A stretch of 64,000 nt of DNA from positions 124,001 to 188,000 of the forward strand of contig JASHNT010000084.1 of assembly GCA_030041495.1 (NCBI GenBank), read 5' to 3'. This DNA comes from Bryobacteraceae bacterium (GTDB lineage: Bacteria > Acidobacteriota > Terriglobia > Bryobacterales > Bryobacteraceae). This document shows, in pieces, positions 53,689-61,949 of the stretch (position 1 is the stretch's first letter; the number at the start of each line of letters is the position of its first letter). The translations under genes and the position numbers were made by a program. The notes under the pieces were generated by a model. It ran no database searches. It was not told the DNA's origin and was given only the letters and a program-made list of their open reading frames with translations.

Positions 53689-56673
53689 CTAGAACGTTCG
53701 CCCGACCGTAAAGCGGAACATGGTCAGGCGCTCGTCAAACGGTAGCGGCTGTCCGACCTGTTGCAGGGCGTTGATGTAGGTCTGGTAGTTGGGGAAATAA
53801 CTCCGGTCCGCGGCGAGTGGCGGAATCAGATTCTCGTCGACGCGGTTGGGATTGACCGCGAAGTAGATACGGAACGGCGCGTTCACCACCGGCATCAGGA
53901 CCTGGAACTCCAGGCCCGTAGAGCTGCGTATGGCTTGGGTTCCCGGCGCGACCACGGCGTGATTGGCAAAAGAGGCCTCCGGAAACTGAGCGTTCAAGTC
54001 CGCGATATTGGCTGGGTTCAACTGCAACTGGCTGGTCCGGACCAAGCGATCCATGCCCGCGTCGAAAAACGCCGCCAGCGTGACGGGCCCAAAGATCGGA
54101 ATGCGGTATTCGAAGTTCGACCAGGACGCCAGGTCGCCTCCGGGGAACACCAGTTGGTAGCTGGGGATGGTTTGAGTGACGTTGGTGAGGCTCACGGTTC
54201 CGGTGGAAGGGTCCACAAACCGCTGCTGCCGCGGTGAGCCGTCGTTGTTGTACACGGTCACAGTGGCCGCGGTTGGCACATAGGCAACCGGGCTGATTCC
54301 CCAGATATAGAATCCGCGGATATCGTCTTCACCGCCCATATAGAACCGGTTGAAGGGCGCGGCGGCTTTACCATCGTACCCGGTCAGGAACTTGGCGGCG
54401 AAGTGCACGCCGATGACGTGCTTAGCCGCTAGGCCTTTGTGAAAATAACGGATGTCCGCCACTGGCTCAACCTGGTTTACGTTACCGCCCAGAAAGCTGC
54501 CGGTGAATTGTGTCGAAAGAGAGACGCTCTTGCCGTGCGTGGGATTGATCGGACTGTCGACCGAATTGTACGTGAAACTGGGAGTGACGGTGGAAGAGGT
54601 GATGCCGCTGAGGATATTGGGGCCGTTGAAATTGAGGAAATTCAATGTCTGGTAGTACACTTGCGCGGCCGTCGTCAGAGTGCTGACCGACTGGATCGTG
54701 TACCCGTAGGAGATTCCCAGGCGCGCGAAACTGCGGTGAATCGGATAGCTCATGAACACCGTGAATCCGTGAGAATTGGTGGTGTAGTTCAGGAGGTTTT
54801 GCTGGCCCAGTTCGTTGTACAGCGGGAGCAGATTCTGACCGCTTAGAATGGATTCCTCGCGCGCTTGATTGTAGTTGAAGCGGTTGATGAAGACGGTGAA
54901 GCCGGCTTGCAGGGGACGATTGAACAAATACGGCTCGGTGAAGCTGAAACTCGCGTTGGTGGTCATGGTGCCCACCTGCCCGCCGATCTTAAGGCTTTCT
55001 CCTAAACCCAGAAAGTTGTTGGTGGTGAACGAAAGGCCCACGAAGGTCCCTGCCAGTTCCGATACGCCGCCTTGCAATTGAATCGAGTTCTTGTTGCGCT
55101 CACGCACCTTCAGGGTAATGTCGACGGTGTCGTTCTTGTTGTCTTTGCTGATCGTCGCAGCTTCGTCGGCTTTCAGAGTCTCGAAGTAACCAAGTTGGTT
55201 GAGGCGCAGAATGCTCAGGTCCCACAGGTGCTTGTTGAAAACATCGCCTTCGTCGATGTACAGCTCGCGGCGGATGACTTTGTCGCGCGTAGTGGTATTC
55301 CCGGAAAAATCGATGCGTCTCACGAAGAACTTGTGTCCTTCGTCGAACATCAGATTCAAGTCGATCTGGTTGGTGTCGGGCACCGGCTCCGGCGAAGCGT
55401 CGTTGGTGAAGTCGATGTAGCCGAACATTCCGTAATAATCGGTCAACGCGTCGAAGCCCTTGCGCAGCTTGGCGGTCGAAAAGACGTCGCCGGTATCCAT
55501 CTGCAGCAGCTTGAGCACAACGTCGTTGGTCCGGAAAAAGTTCATCCCAGTGATATTGACCTTGCGCAGACGGTAGAGTTGCCCCTCTTCGAGCGTGATG
55601 TTGATGTTCGCGCCTTTCCCGGGCTTGTTCGACCAGAGCAGGGGCATGCGGAAGCGTCCGCCGCCGGTATCCACGATATTGTAATTCGAGTCGATCACCT
55701 TGGCGGTGAAATAGCCCTCGTCGCGGTAGAAGGAAGCCAGCCGGTCCTCGTCCTCGTCCAGCTTGGTCGAATCGAAAGCCTTGGGGAACAGACTCTCGAA
55801 GAAGATGGAGTGGGGGATCCCGTAGGGGTGCAGGTTCACCATCGGGCGCAGCAGCGTGCGGTGGCCGAACACCTGGTTGCCCATGAAGTTGATGGAATTG
55901 ACTTTCACCTTGGGCCCCTCATCGACTTTGAAGATGATCGATACGCCGGAGGGAGGCACCTGGCGGACCTGGGGCTCGACGGTGGCGTACTGGCGGCCGC
56001 GCTCGGCCTCGTACTCTTGCAGCACCACGGCGGCGTGCTGGACCTTGTTGGGGTCATACTGCGAATCGGCGCTCAGGCCGACCTTACGCTCCTTGAAGCG
56101 GTCCAGGATTTCCGACTTCTGAATCGACTTCATACCTTCGAAGTCGAAGGTGCGGATGACGGGACGTTCCACCAGGTGGAAAGTGATGATCCACCCGGTT
56201 TGGCCCGGCTCCCGTCCCCAGTAGATATCGTTGAAATGCATGGTGTTCCACAGCGCCACCATGTCACGGTCTAGCGCATCCTTGTCGTATTTGTCGCCGG
56301 GCTTGCTGAGGATCTGGCCGCGCAGGGTGTCCTGGGGAAAGCGGCGGACATTGGTAAAGTTAATCGCCTCGATGGTGTCGGTGGGCGGGGCCGCGGGCTG
56401 CGGGGCGGCTGCCGCTCCTGGCTGAGCGGGTTTAGGAGCCTCGGCTGGCGGAGGGGTGGCCTTAGGGGCCTCCGGCTTGGGGGCTTCTGGCTCCGGAGCC
56501 TGCGGAACGTTCTCGAACGGGTTCGCGGGATTCTGCTGCGGGGGCGTCTGCGCGGGCTGGCTCTGCGGGGCCGGATTGGCCGGCGGTGCCTGCTGCGCAT
56601 ACAGAGCGGGAAGGCAAAACGCCAGGAAGCAAAGCACCAACTCGCGCAGGCATCCAGGCCTGGAAAACGTCAT
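53689..56673 (-). CDS. bamA: Outer membrane assembly factor BamA (Omp85)
   Basis: A 994-residue Omp85 protein. The signal peptide (L-C-F-L-A-F-C-L-P-A-L-Y-A) is followed by about 75 residues rich in Pro/Ala/Glu, then POTRA domains (I-E-A-I-N-F-T-N-V-R-R-F; V-R-R-I-D-F-S-G-N and others) and a C-terminal 16-strand barrel from about residue 560 to the final F-T-V-G-R-T-F. The barrel lid motif D-I-R-G-F is intact (usual V/I-R-G-F). It inserts barrel proteins into the outer membrane; loops are long, as in acidobacterial BamA. First gene of the bamA-skp-DUF885 operon. Confidence 0.95.
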   Translation of the reverse strand: MTFSRPGCLRELVLCFLAFCLPALYAQQAPPANPAPQSQPAQTPPQQNPANPFENVPQAPEPEAPKPEAPKATPPPAEAPKPAQPGAAAAPQPAAPPTDTIEAINFTNVRRFPQDTLRGQILSKPGDKYDKDALDRDMVALWNTMHFNDIYWGREPGQTGWIITFHLVERPVIRTFDFEGMKSIQKSEILDRFKERKVGLSADSQYDPNKVQHAAVVLQEYEAERGRQYATVEPQVRQVPPSGVSIIFKVDEGPKVKVNSINFMGNQVFGHRTLLRPMVNLHPYGIPHSIFFESLFPKAFDSTKLDEDEDRLASFYRDEGYFTAKVIDSNYNIVDTGGGRFRMPLLWSNKPGKGANINITLEEGQLYRLRKVNITGMNFFRTNDVVLKLLQMDTGDVFSTAKLRKGFDALTDYYGMFGYIDFTNDASPEPVPDTNQIDLNLMFDEGHKFFVRRIDFSGNTTTRDKVIRRELYIDEGDVFNKHLWDLSILRLNQLGYFETLKADEAATISKDNKNDTVDITLKVRERNKNSIQLQGGVSELAGTFVGLSFTTNNFLGLGESLKIGGQVGTMTTNASFSFTEPYLFNRPLQAGFTVFINRFNYNQAREESILSGQNLLPLYNELGQQNLLNYTTNSHGFTVFMSYPIHRSFARLGISYGYTIQSVSTLTTAAQVYYQTLNFLNFNGPNILSGITSSTVTPSFTYNSVDSPINPTHGKSVSLSTQFTGSFLGGNVNQVEPVADIRYFHKGLAAKHVIGVHFAAKFLTGYDGKAAAPFNRFYMGGEDDIRGFYIWGISPVAYVPTAATVTVYNNDGSPRQQRFVDPSTGTVSLTNVTQTIPSYQLVFPGGDLASWSNFEYRIPIFGPVTLAAFFDAGMDRLVRTSQLQLNPANIADLNAQFPEASFANHAVVAPGTQAIRSSTGLEFQVLMPVVNAPFRIYFAVNPNRVDENLIPPLAADRSYFPNYQTYINALQQVGQPLPFDERLTMFRFTVGRTF

Positions 56674-56780
56674 CTAGAACCGAATCCCTTCCACTCTGCG
56701 CTTTCCCTCAGACGGCCGCCCGCTGGCTCCGGTTTCACCGAAGATCCCTCAACTCCACAGACCCGTCAGGTAAGAATACG

Positions 56781-57470
56781 CTATTCTAGCGCATCGGAGG
56801 AGCCGACTGCAGGCGGTTCGGTCAAATTGGCAACCGGAGCCGGAGTTGCTGCGGTGGGCTGGCCGTTCACAGTCACGGATTCCCCTGGCACGGCCACCTG
56901 TTCCAGGGCGATTTCCACGGATTCTGGGACATAGCTGCCGGGTGGTGGATCTATCGGAGTTGCAATGCTCGCCGGCCCCAGCGGTGCAGACAGCCTGTGA
57001 CGCTGTCCCATGTAGCCCAGGCAAGCCCCCAGGAGCACGTGCGAAACCATGGTGGCCGGCCGCGGCGAGGCCAGCAGCACCCACGGGTTGACGGCTGGCC
57101 AGAAAGTGGCATACGCCAGGTTATACCAGCCGATGGCAGCCAGCATTCCCAGAAGAATCAATTGACCGCGTTGCCGGATGCCGCCAAAGGCCAGCCCGAA
57201 CAAGCCTCCCAGCGTTCCGGTGATGACGAAATGCAGGGCGAAGCCCGATAAGGTAGCCATGCCGGGTCCGGTGCGAAAAGCGCGTGGGCCGTAGAAAGTC
57301 GAGCCGAACATGTTGGGGACCTCCCACCAGACGCGCCCGTTCCATAACGACGTACTGATGAGCAGCGCCAGCATTGCCACGCCTCCCACGACGCCGGCTT
57401 CAACCCCGCTTGCCAATCGGCCCCAAACTTCACCAGCATGCGGTTTCGACAATCGCATAAGACCTAACAT
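56781..57470 (-). CDS. Membrane protein of unknown function
   Basis: 229 residues with about four transmembrane segments in the first 155 (for example V-V-G-G-V-A-M-L-A-L-L-I-S, L-H-F-V-I-T-G-T-L-G-G-L-F-G, L-L-G-M-L-A-A-I-G-W) and a Pro/Ala/Val-rich soluble tail. The sequence F-G-S-T-F-Y-G-P-R-A-F-R-T-G between helices one and two is striking but not assigned. 107 bp before the bamA start on the same strand. No family recognised. Confidence 0.7.
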   Translation of the reverse strand: MLGLMRLSKPHAGEVWGRLASGVEAGVVGGVAMLALLISTSLWNGRVWWEVPNMFGSTFYGPRAFRTGPGMATLSGFALHFVITGTLGGLFGLAFGGIRQRGQLILLGMLAAIGWYNLAYATFWPAVNPWVLLASPRPATMVSHVLLGACLGYMGQRHRLSAPLGPASIATPIDPPPGSYVPESVEIALEQVAVPGESVTVNGQPTAATPAPVANLTEPPAVGSSDALE

Positions 57471-57552
57471 CTAGCATAGGCGATGGCCGTCGCTGCACGG
57501 CGCTCAAGGCATCCGAGACGGGCATGTTATCCTAGGCTCGTCAGTCTGAAGT

Positions 57553-57628
57553 GGGCGGCTAGCTCAGTTGGGAGAGCACGGCGTTCGCAACGCCGGGGTC
57601 GTGGGTTCGAATCCCATGCCGTCCACCA
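57553..57628 (+). tRNA. tRNA-Ala (anticodon CGC)
   Basis: A 76-base cloverleaf with encoded CCA. Acceptor arms GGGCGGC (57553-57559) and GCCGTCC (57618-57624) pair with a G3-U70 wobble, the alanine identity element. D-arm GCTC-AGTTGG-GAGA, anticodon stem CGGCG/CGCCG with loop TTCGCAA giving anticodon CGC at 57586-57588, T-arm GTGGG/CCCAT with TTCGAAT. Reads codon GCG. The discriminator is A625, followed by CCA (57626-57628). Confidence 0.97.
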
Positions 57629-57633
57629 ACCTC

Positions 57634-58188
57634 TCATCCCCCTCCCTTGGCGTAAGGGAACGAGTACGGAATCAGCTCGGTATCGATCGGCAGGCGGTAT
57701 TTGTCCGGATTCGCGTGATCGTACGGTTTGGTCGGGAAATTCACCACCAGCACGTCCTTGTCGCCGAAATTATAGTCGGCGTGCCACACGTCTGTAGGGA
57801 TGGTCACAATGCGGCGGTGATGCTCGGAGAGAACGATCCGGCAGACCTCGCCGCACGTGGAGGAATTGGCCCGGGGGTCGAACAGCACCAGATCCATCTC
57901 TCCTTGCAGGACGGCGTAGCGGTCTTCGTGCTCCTTGTGCAGGTTCCATCCTTTGACGAAGCCGGGACGGAGCGTAAACGCATAGGCAAAGACCAGCGGA
58001 TCAGGATGCAGATCCCAGCGCGTATCATAGAGTTCCTGAACTGAGCCGCGCGCATCGGCGTGAGTGGGCAGCTCGCGGACGCGGACCCCTTCCGTCAATC
58101 GCGCCAAGGGAGCGCCTTCCGGCGTCACCATCTGCCGGTCGCGAGTGGCGGCACCGAGCGTCAGCGTGAGTAACGAGTCGGTTTTCAT
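57634..58188 (-). CDS. Cupin-fold protein (RmlC/WxcM-like sugar epimerase or ketoisomerase)
   Basis: 184 residues from ATG 58188. The cupin core resembles dTDP-4-dehydrorhamnose 3,5-epimerase/3,4-ketoisomerase proteins: D-A-R-G-S-V-Q-E-L-Y, R-P-G-F-V-K-G-W-N-L-H-K-E-H-E-D-R-Y-A-V-L-Q-G-E-M-D-L-V-L-F-D and P-T-D-V-W-H-A-D-Y. The His and Tyr common to RmlC are present. The base before the ATG is odd: the mRNA reads ACCTCCTT directly upstream, complementary to a Shine-Dalgarno rather than like one, so an internal start near 58131 is possible. Function inferred as nucleotide-sugar modification. Confidence 0.8.
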   Translation of the reverse strand: MKTDSLLTLTLGAATRDRQMVTPEGAPLARLTEGVRVRELPTHADARGSVQELYDTRWDLHPDPLVFAYAFTLRPGFVKGWNLHKEHEDRYAVLQGEMDLVLFDPRANSSTCGEVCRIVLSEHHRRIVTIPTDVWHADYNFGDKDVLVVNFPTKPYDHANPDKYRLPIDTELIPYSFPYAKGGG

Positions 58189-58288
58189 AAGGAGGTAACC
58201 CTGGATTGTAACAAACCACCTGGAGCGGCCGGGATTAGAACGGGTGCGTGCTAAGCTGTAACAGAGTCTCCGCGATTTCCCCGCAGCC

Positions 58289-58975
58289 ATGGCAGAATCC
58301 ATCAGCCTCGACCAACAACTGGAGAACATGCGCCGGGACTGGGACCAGCGGGCCCGGGAGAACGCCCGGCATTACGTCGCCACCGGGCAACAGAACTGGT
58401 CGGACGCCGAATTTTTCCGCTCCGGTGAAGAATCCGCCGCGGGCGATATTCTCAACGACTTCGAAAATGTCTGCCAGGACCGCGATCCGAAGCAGATGCG
58501 CGTGCTCGAGATCGGCTGCGGAGCGGGGCGCGTTACGCGAGCCCTGGGCCGGATCTTCGGCGAAGTCCACGCGGTGGACGTGAGCGGGGAGATGGTGGCG
58601 CAGGCTCGCACGGCGCTGGCCGACATGCCTCACGTGCACGTATATCAGAACAATGGCTACGATTTGTCGGTGATTCCGGCCAGGAATTTCGACTTTGCCT
58701 ATTCGTTTATCGTGTTCCAGCACGTGCCCAGCCGCGAAATCATCGAAAGCTACGTGCGCGAAGTTCACCGGTTGCTGCGCCCCGGCGCGCTGTTCAAGTT
58801 CCAGGTGCAGGGCTATCCCATGGACACTCCGCCGGACCAGACTTGGCTCGGCGTTTCGTTCTCCGAAGCGCAGGCCAGGGAGATGGCGAAGCGCACCGGC
58901 TTCGATCTCCGCTACAATCACGGCGCGGGCGAGCAGTATTACTGGCTGTGGTTCTTTAAGAAACCCGCCGCTTGA
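58289..58975 (+). CDS. Class I SAM-dependent methyltransferase
   Basis: 228 residues. Motif I is V-L-E-I-G-C-G-A-G-R-V-T-R-A-L; motif II D-V-S-G-E-M; and F-D-F-A-Y-S-F-I-V-F-Q-H-V-P lies in the expected place for motif post-I. The C-terminal third ends Y-Y-W-L-W-F-F-K. Substrate unknown. Convergent with tatC, overlapping it by 20 bp at the 3' end. Confidence 0.88.
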   Translation: MAESISLDQQLENMRRDWDQRARENARHYVATGQQNWSDAEFFRSGEESAAGDILNDFENVCQDRDPKQMRVLEIGCGAGRVTRALGRIFGEVHAVDVSGEMVAQARTALADMPHVHVYQNNGYDLSVIPARNFDFAYSFIVFQHVPSREIIESYVREVHRLLRPGALFKFQVQGYPMDTPPDQTWLGVSFSEAQAREMAKRTGFDLRYNHGAGEQYYWLWFFKKPAA

Positions 58976-59747
58976 AAGGCCAGCGCCCTTCGCGCTTCCT
59001 GACCAGCAGGTAGCTCAAGAAGATGCCGAGGAAGAATAGCATGCACATCGGTACCGCGAACAGCATCAGATTGAACGCGTCCGGAGTCGGTGTGACCACC
59101 GCTGCTACGATGACGATCGCCATAATGGCGTAGCGTGAATGGCGAAATAGGAAGCCCGGCGAGACCACGCGTATCAGCGTCAGGAAAAACATCAGCACCG
59201 GCACTTCGAAGGCGACCCCGATGCCCAGTAACAAATCGACGAAAACATCGAAGTAGTCGGCAATACTGATCAGCGGCACCACATGGTCCTCTTTTCCGAT
59301 ACCGAGCAGAAACGACATCCCGTTGCCCAGCGCGATGAAGTAGCCGAAGAGCCCGCCCAGGATGAACAATCCGGCGGAGCTCAACACAAACGGGACGGCC
59401 CATTTCTTTTCGTGCTTGTACAAGCCGGGCGAGATGAACGCCCAGAGTTGCCACAAAATCCACGGCGCTCCCAGGAACAGGGACGCCACGACGGGCACCT
59501 GGACCCAGATGATCTGGAATTTCTCCATCACGGTCAGGGCCACGAACTCCGCGCCGGGGATGCCGGTGCGGGCAAGCGCGGCTCGGCCCGGCGCCATCGC
59601 GATGTCGAATAACTTCTCGCTGTAGATCAGGCACAGGACAAAGATCGCGCCAAAGCCATAGAGCGCCTTGATGATCCTGGCGCGCAAGTCTTCCAAGTGT
59701 TCCATCAACGACATGCGCAGCGTGCCGTCATCGCACGTAAGGTCCAT
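58956..59747 (-). CDS. tatC: Twin-arginine translocase subunit TatC (second paralogue)
   Basis: 263 residues with six transmembrane helices. The TatC start M-S-L-M-E-H-L-E-D-L-R-A-R-I-I-K-A-L is preceded by a short M-D-L-T-C-D-D-G-T-L-R extension. The F-E-V-P-V-L motif with the TatC Glu is present, as is H-S-R-Y-A-I-M-A-I-V. It is closely similar to, but shorter than, the 59819-60877 TatC, lacking its N-terminal extension and C-terminal tail. The frame is open upstream through the repeat at 59791-59822. Sits 71 bp after the first tatC. Confidence 0.94.
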   Translation of the reverse strand: MDLTCDDGTLRMSLMEHLEDLRARIIKALYGFGAIFVLCLIYSEKLFDIAMAPGRAALARTGIPGAEFVALTVMEKFQIIWVQVPVVASLFLGAPWILWQLWAFISPGLYKHEKKWAVPFVLSSAGLFILGGLFGYFIALGNGMSFLLGIGKEDHVVPLISIADYFDVFVDLLLGIGVAFEVPVLMFFLTLIRVVSPGFLFRHSRYAIMAIVIVAAVVTPTPDAFNLMLFAVPMCMLFFLGIFLSYLLVRKREGRWPFKRRVS

Positions 59748-59790
59748 GAAAGTTAGAGATTTGGGACCCGCCCGTTTTCGGGCTCCCGGA

Positions 59791-59822
59791 GATTCGGCGC
59801 TCGCTACTTCAGAAGCGCCTAC
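59791..59822. repeat. 32-bp palindrome-containing repeat, copy 1
   Basis: Matches the copy at 61037-61068 in 30 of 32 positions (differences at positions 11 and 14). Each copy contains GGCGC and GCGCC arms and the inner CTTCAGAAG palindrome. Copy 1 covers the last bases of the first tatC and the gap before the second. Read on the minus strand it encodes V-G-A-S-E-V-A-S-A-E-S in frame with the second tatC. Confidence 0.7.
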
Positions 59823-60877
59823 TTCACGATAAACGGCCAGTGCCAGGTGATGTGGTAGTGATACTCAATCACGGCCACGGCGATCACGGAAACGGTCAGC
59901 CCCAAGGCGATGCCCAGCCACATAAAGAAGGGCTTCCAGGGGAACTGGCGATGCTCGCGCTTGAGCACCAGCAGGTAGCTCAGGAAGATACCGAGGAAGA
60001 ACAGCATGCACATCGGCACCGCGAACAGCATCAGGTTGAATACATCGGGGGTCGGCGTGATAATCGCCGCAATAATCACGATGGCCAGAATCGCGTAGCG
60101 CGAATGGTTCAACAGGAAGCTCGGTGAGACTACGCGCAGCAACGTCAGCATGAACAGCAGAATCGGCAGTTCGAACACCAGGCCGATGCCCAGCATCACG
60201 TCGACAAACTTGTCGAAATAGTTGTCGATGGTGATCAGGGGCAATACGCCGACATCTTTGCCGAGGCCGAACAGGAACGCCATACCGTAGCGGAAAGCGA
60301 TGAAGTAACCGAAGCATCCACCGATAATGAACAAACCCGCCGTGCCCAGAATGAACGGAATCGCCCATTTTTTCTCTTTCCGGTAGAGTCCCGGCGCGAT
60401 GAATGCCCAGACTTGATAGAGGATCCAGGGCGAGCCCAAAAACAGCGCCGCGACCACAGGCGTCCAGACCCAGATGATCTGGAACTGCTCCATCGGGTCG
60501 ATGGCGATGAAGCCGGCGTTGGGAATACCAGTGGCTTTCATCGCGGCGCGGCCAGGCCGCATGATGATATCGAACAACTGGTTGCTAAAAACGACGCAGG
60601 CAAAGAAAATTACGCCGAAGCCGTACAAGGCCCGGATGATCCGGGTGCGCAGCTCCTCCAGATGCTCCAGGAACGACATGCGTAGCATGCCGGATTCTTC
60701 GCCATCATTCTCATCGTCGTCATCCGGAGGAGGAGGCGGCGGAGGTTTGCGCGCACCGCCGCCCCCAGTCGCCAACGCCGGCGGAGGCAAAATCTCCGCC
60801 GGCGGCGGCGCATTGGGGTCGTCGCGAAACGAGCCGGTTTGATCCGGAGGCAGTTCTCCGCCGTTTCCTTCGTTCAT
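59819..60877 (-). CDS. tatC: Twin-arginine translocase subunit TatC (first paralogue, N-terminally extended)
   Basis: 352 residues. The first 65 are Pro/Gly/Asp-rich (runs of Pro and Asp), a cytoplasmic extension not seen in the second TatC. The TatC core starts M-S-F-L-E-H-L-E-E-L-R-T-R-I-I-R-A-L and contains F-E-L-P-I-L, H-S-R-Y-A-I-L-A-I-V and T-P-T-P-D-V-F-N. A seventh hydrophobic segment follows the core (M-W-L-G-I-A-L-G-L-T-V-S-V). TatC binds the twin-arginine signal. Part of a tatB-tatC-tatC operon; its stop overlaps repeat copy 1. Confidence 0.94.
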   Translation of the reverse strand: MNEGNGGELPPDQTGSFRDDPNAPPPAEILPPPALATGGGGARKPPPPPPPDDDDENDGEESGMLRMSFLEHLEELRTRIIRALYGFGVIFFACVVFSNQLFDIIMRPGRAAMKATGIPNAGFIAIDPMEQFQIIWVWTPVVAALFLGSPWILYQVWAFIAPGLYRKEKKWAIPFILGTAGLFIIGGCFGYFIAFRYGMAFLFGLGKDVGVLPLITIDNYFDKFVDVMLGIGLVFELPILLFMLTLLRVVSPSFLLNHSRYAILAIVIIAAIITPTPDVFNLMLFAVPMCMLFFLGIFLSYLLVLKREHRQFPWKPFFMWLGIALGLTVSVIAVAVIEYHYHITWHWPFIVK

Positions 60878-60915
60878 GTTCGAATGACTTCTCTACTGCC
60901 TAACGCGTACTGCTC

Positions 60916-61386
60916 TTAACTGTGGTGCTCAACCGGCTCGCTGGATTCCGAGCGGGGGACCGTGCCTTCCACCGGCGGCAGCGCGGCGATGGCCGTAGCC
61001 GTCGATTCGCTGGACGCCATTTCAGTGGTCCCATGTGATTCGGCGCCCGGTACTTCAGAAGCGCCTACCGTGGAAGGGGTTGTGGCAGCGGGGGGAACAT
61101 AGGCGGCGGGACTTTGATTCCCGTCGTCATTGAAATTCGGATCGTAGATGAGATGCTTCGCCAACTCGCTTACCGTGCTGCGCGTAGCATCCTTCACTGA
61201 ATCGTTCTCCCGCTCCAGATTCTGCATTTCGCGCTCGAACGACGATCTTAAATCGCTCGATGCGCGGCGAAACTCGGTCAAAGCTTTCCCGAGCGTCCGC
61301 CCCAGTTCTGGCAGCTTTTTAGGTCCAAACAGAACGAGGGCAAGCAGAAAGATGACCATCATCTCTGGTACGCCAAGCGTGCCCAT
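60916..61386 (-). CDS. tatB: Sec-independent translocase TatA/TatB-type protein
   Basis: 156 residues. The N-terminal helix V-P-E-M-M-V-I-F-L-L-A-L-V-L-F-G-P-K-K-L-P-E-L-G-R-T-L-G-K-A-L is the TatA/B hallmark, including the F-G-P hinge. An amphipathic helix follows (E-F-R-R-A-S-S-D-L-R-S-S-F-E-R-E-M). The C-terminal 75 residues are Ser/Thr/Glu/Pro-rich and unstructured. Length favours TatB over TatA, but one protein may serve both roles. First gene of the tat operon, 38 bp before tatC. Repeat copy 2 lies in its C-terminal coding region. Confidence 0.9.
   Translation of the reverse strand: MGTLGVPEMMVIFLLALVLFGPKKLPELGRTLGKALTEFRRASSDLRSSFEREMQNLERENDSVKDATRSTVSELAKHLIYDPNFNDDGNQSPAAYVPPAATTPSTVGASEVPGAESHGTTEMASSESTATAIAALPPVEGTVPRSESSEPVEHHS
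61037..61068. repeat. 32-bp palindrome-containing repeat, copy 2
   Basis: Same element as 59791-59822, 30 of 32 identical, in direct orientation 1246 bp apart. Here it lies inside the coding sequence of the TatA/B protein's disordered tail and encodes V-G-A-S-E-V-P-G-A-E-S. Confidence 0.7.
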
Positions 61387-61495
61387 CTTATGCCCTCCTG
61401 TCTGCCATCATAGCAGACGATCCAAATCGCCTCCATGCACCTCATACTGGATAGGGCGCGAGGTGTCCGCGCCATGGGCGATTTCGAGACAACCT

Positions 61496-61942
61496 ATGAA
61501 CCATCTCCGGCGGTTGATTGCGATCATGGGCCTGGTCTGCGGGGGCTTGCCGCTCGCCGCCCACCACTCGACCGCGGGCTACGACAAGATCAAGACCGTT
61601 CCCGTCAAGGGCGTCGTGGCCGGAGTCACCTGGGTGAATCCGCATGTCCAGATGCTCTTGGACGTACGCGATTCCAAGAGAGAAACGACGCGCTTGACGG
61701 TGGAGCTGGCAGCCGCGGGCGCGCTCACCGGCAGGGGGTGGCATAAGGGCGACGTGAAGCAAGGCGACGAAATCGCCATCGACGCCTGGCTGTCGAAGGA
61801 CTTGAGCGCTCGGGCCCTGGCTCGCTTCGTTCACTTGCCGGATGGTCGCGTCATTTCTGGAATGAGCGCCTGGGATTGCACGAGCGCAGCGCAGGAAGGC
61901 TGCACCGAACCCTTCAACCTGGCGCCCTCGGCCCCGAGATAG
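61496..61942 (+). CDS. DUF6152-like secreted protein
   Basis: 148 residues from ATG 61496. A signal peptide (L-R-R-L-I-A-I-M-G-L-V-C-G-G-L-P-L-A-A) ends just before H-H-S, and the mature protein starts with H-H-S-T-A-G-Y-D. The V-K-G-V-V-A-G-V-T-W-V-N-P-H-V segment, G-R-G-W-H-K-G-D-V-K and L-P-D-G-R-V are the pattern of DUF6152 proteins. No enzymatic activity is known for the family. Convergent with the phosphoesterase (7-bp gap). Confidence 0.82.
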   Translation: MNHLRRLIAIMGLVCGGLPLAAHHSTAGYDKIKTVPVKGVVAGVTWVNPHVQMLLDVRDSKRETTRLTVELAAAGALTGRGWHKGDVKQGDEIAIDAWLSKDLSARALARFVHLPDGRVISGMSAWDCTSAAQEGCTEPFNLAPSAPR

Positions 61943-61949
61943 CCTGCCG

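Noticed and set aside
55072-56274. Open frame antisense to the bamA POTRA region
   Set aside because: Val/His/Asp-rich shadow translation without motifs; bamA is intact.
57644-57658. CCCTT/AAGGG hairpin just after the tRNA
   Set aside because: Only 5 bp, no T-run, and it lies inside the 3' coding end of the cupin gene, so a terminator call is not supported.
58189-58196. Perfect Shine-Dalgarno (AAGGAGGT) on the plus strand upstream of the methyltransferase
   Set aside because: The nearest start codon downstream (TTG followed at once by TAA) encodes nothing, and the methyltransferase ATG is about 90 bp away.
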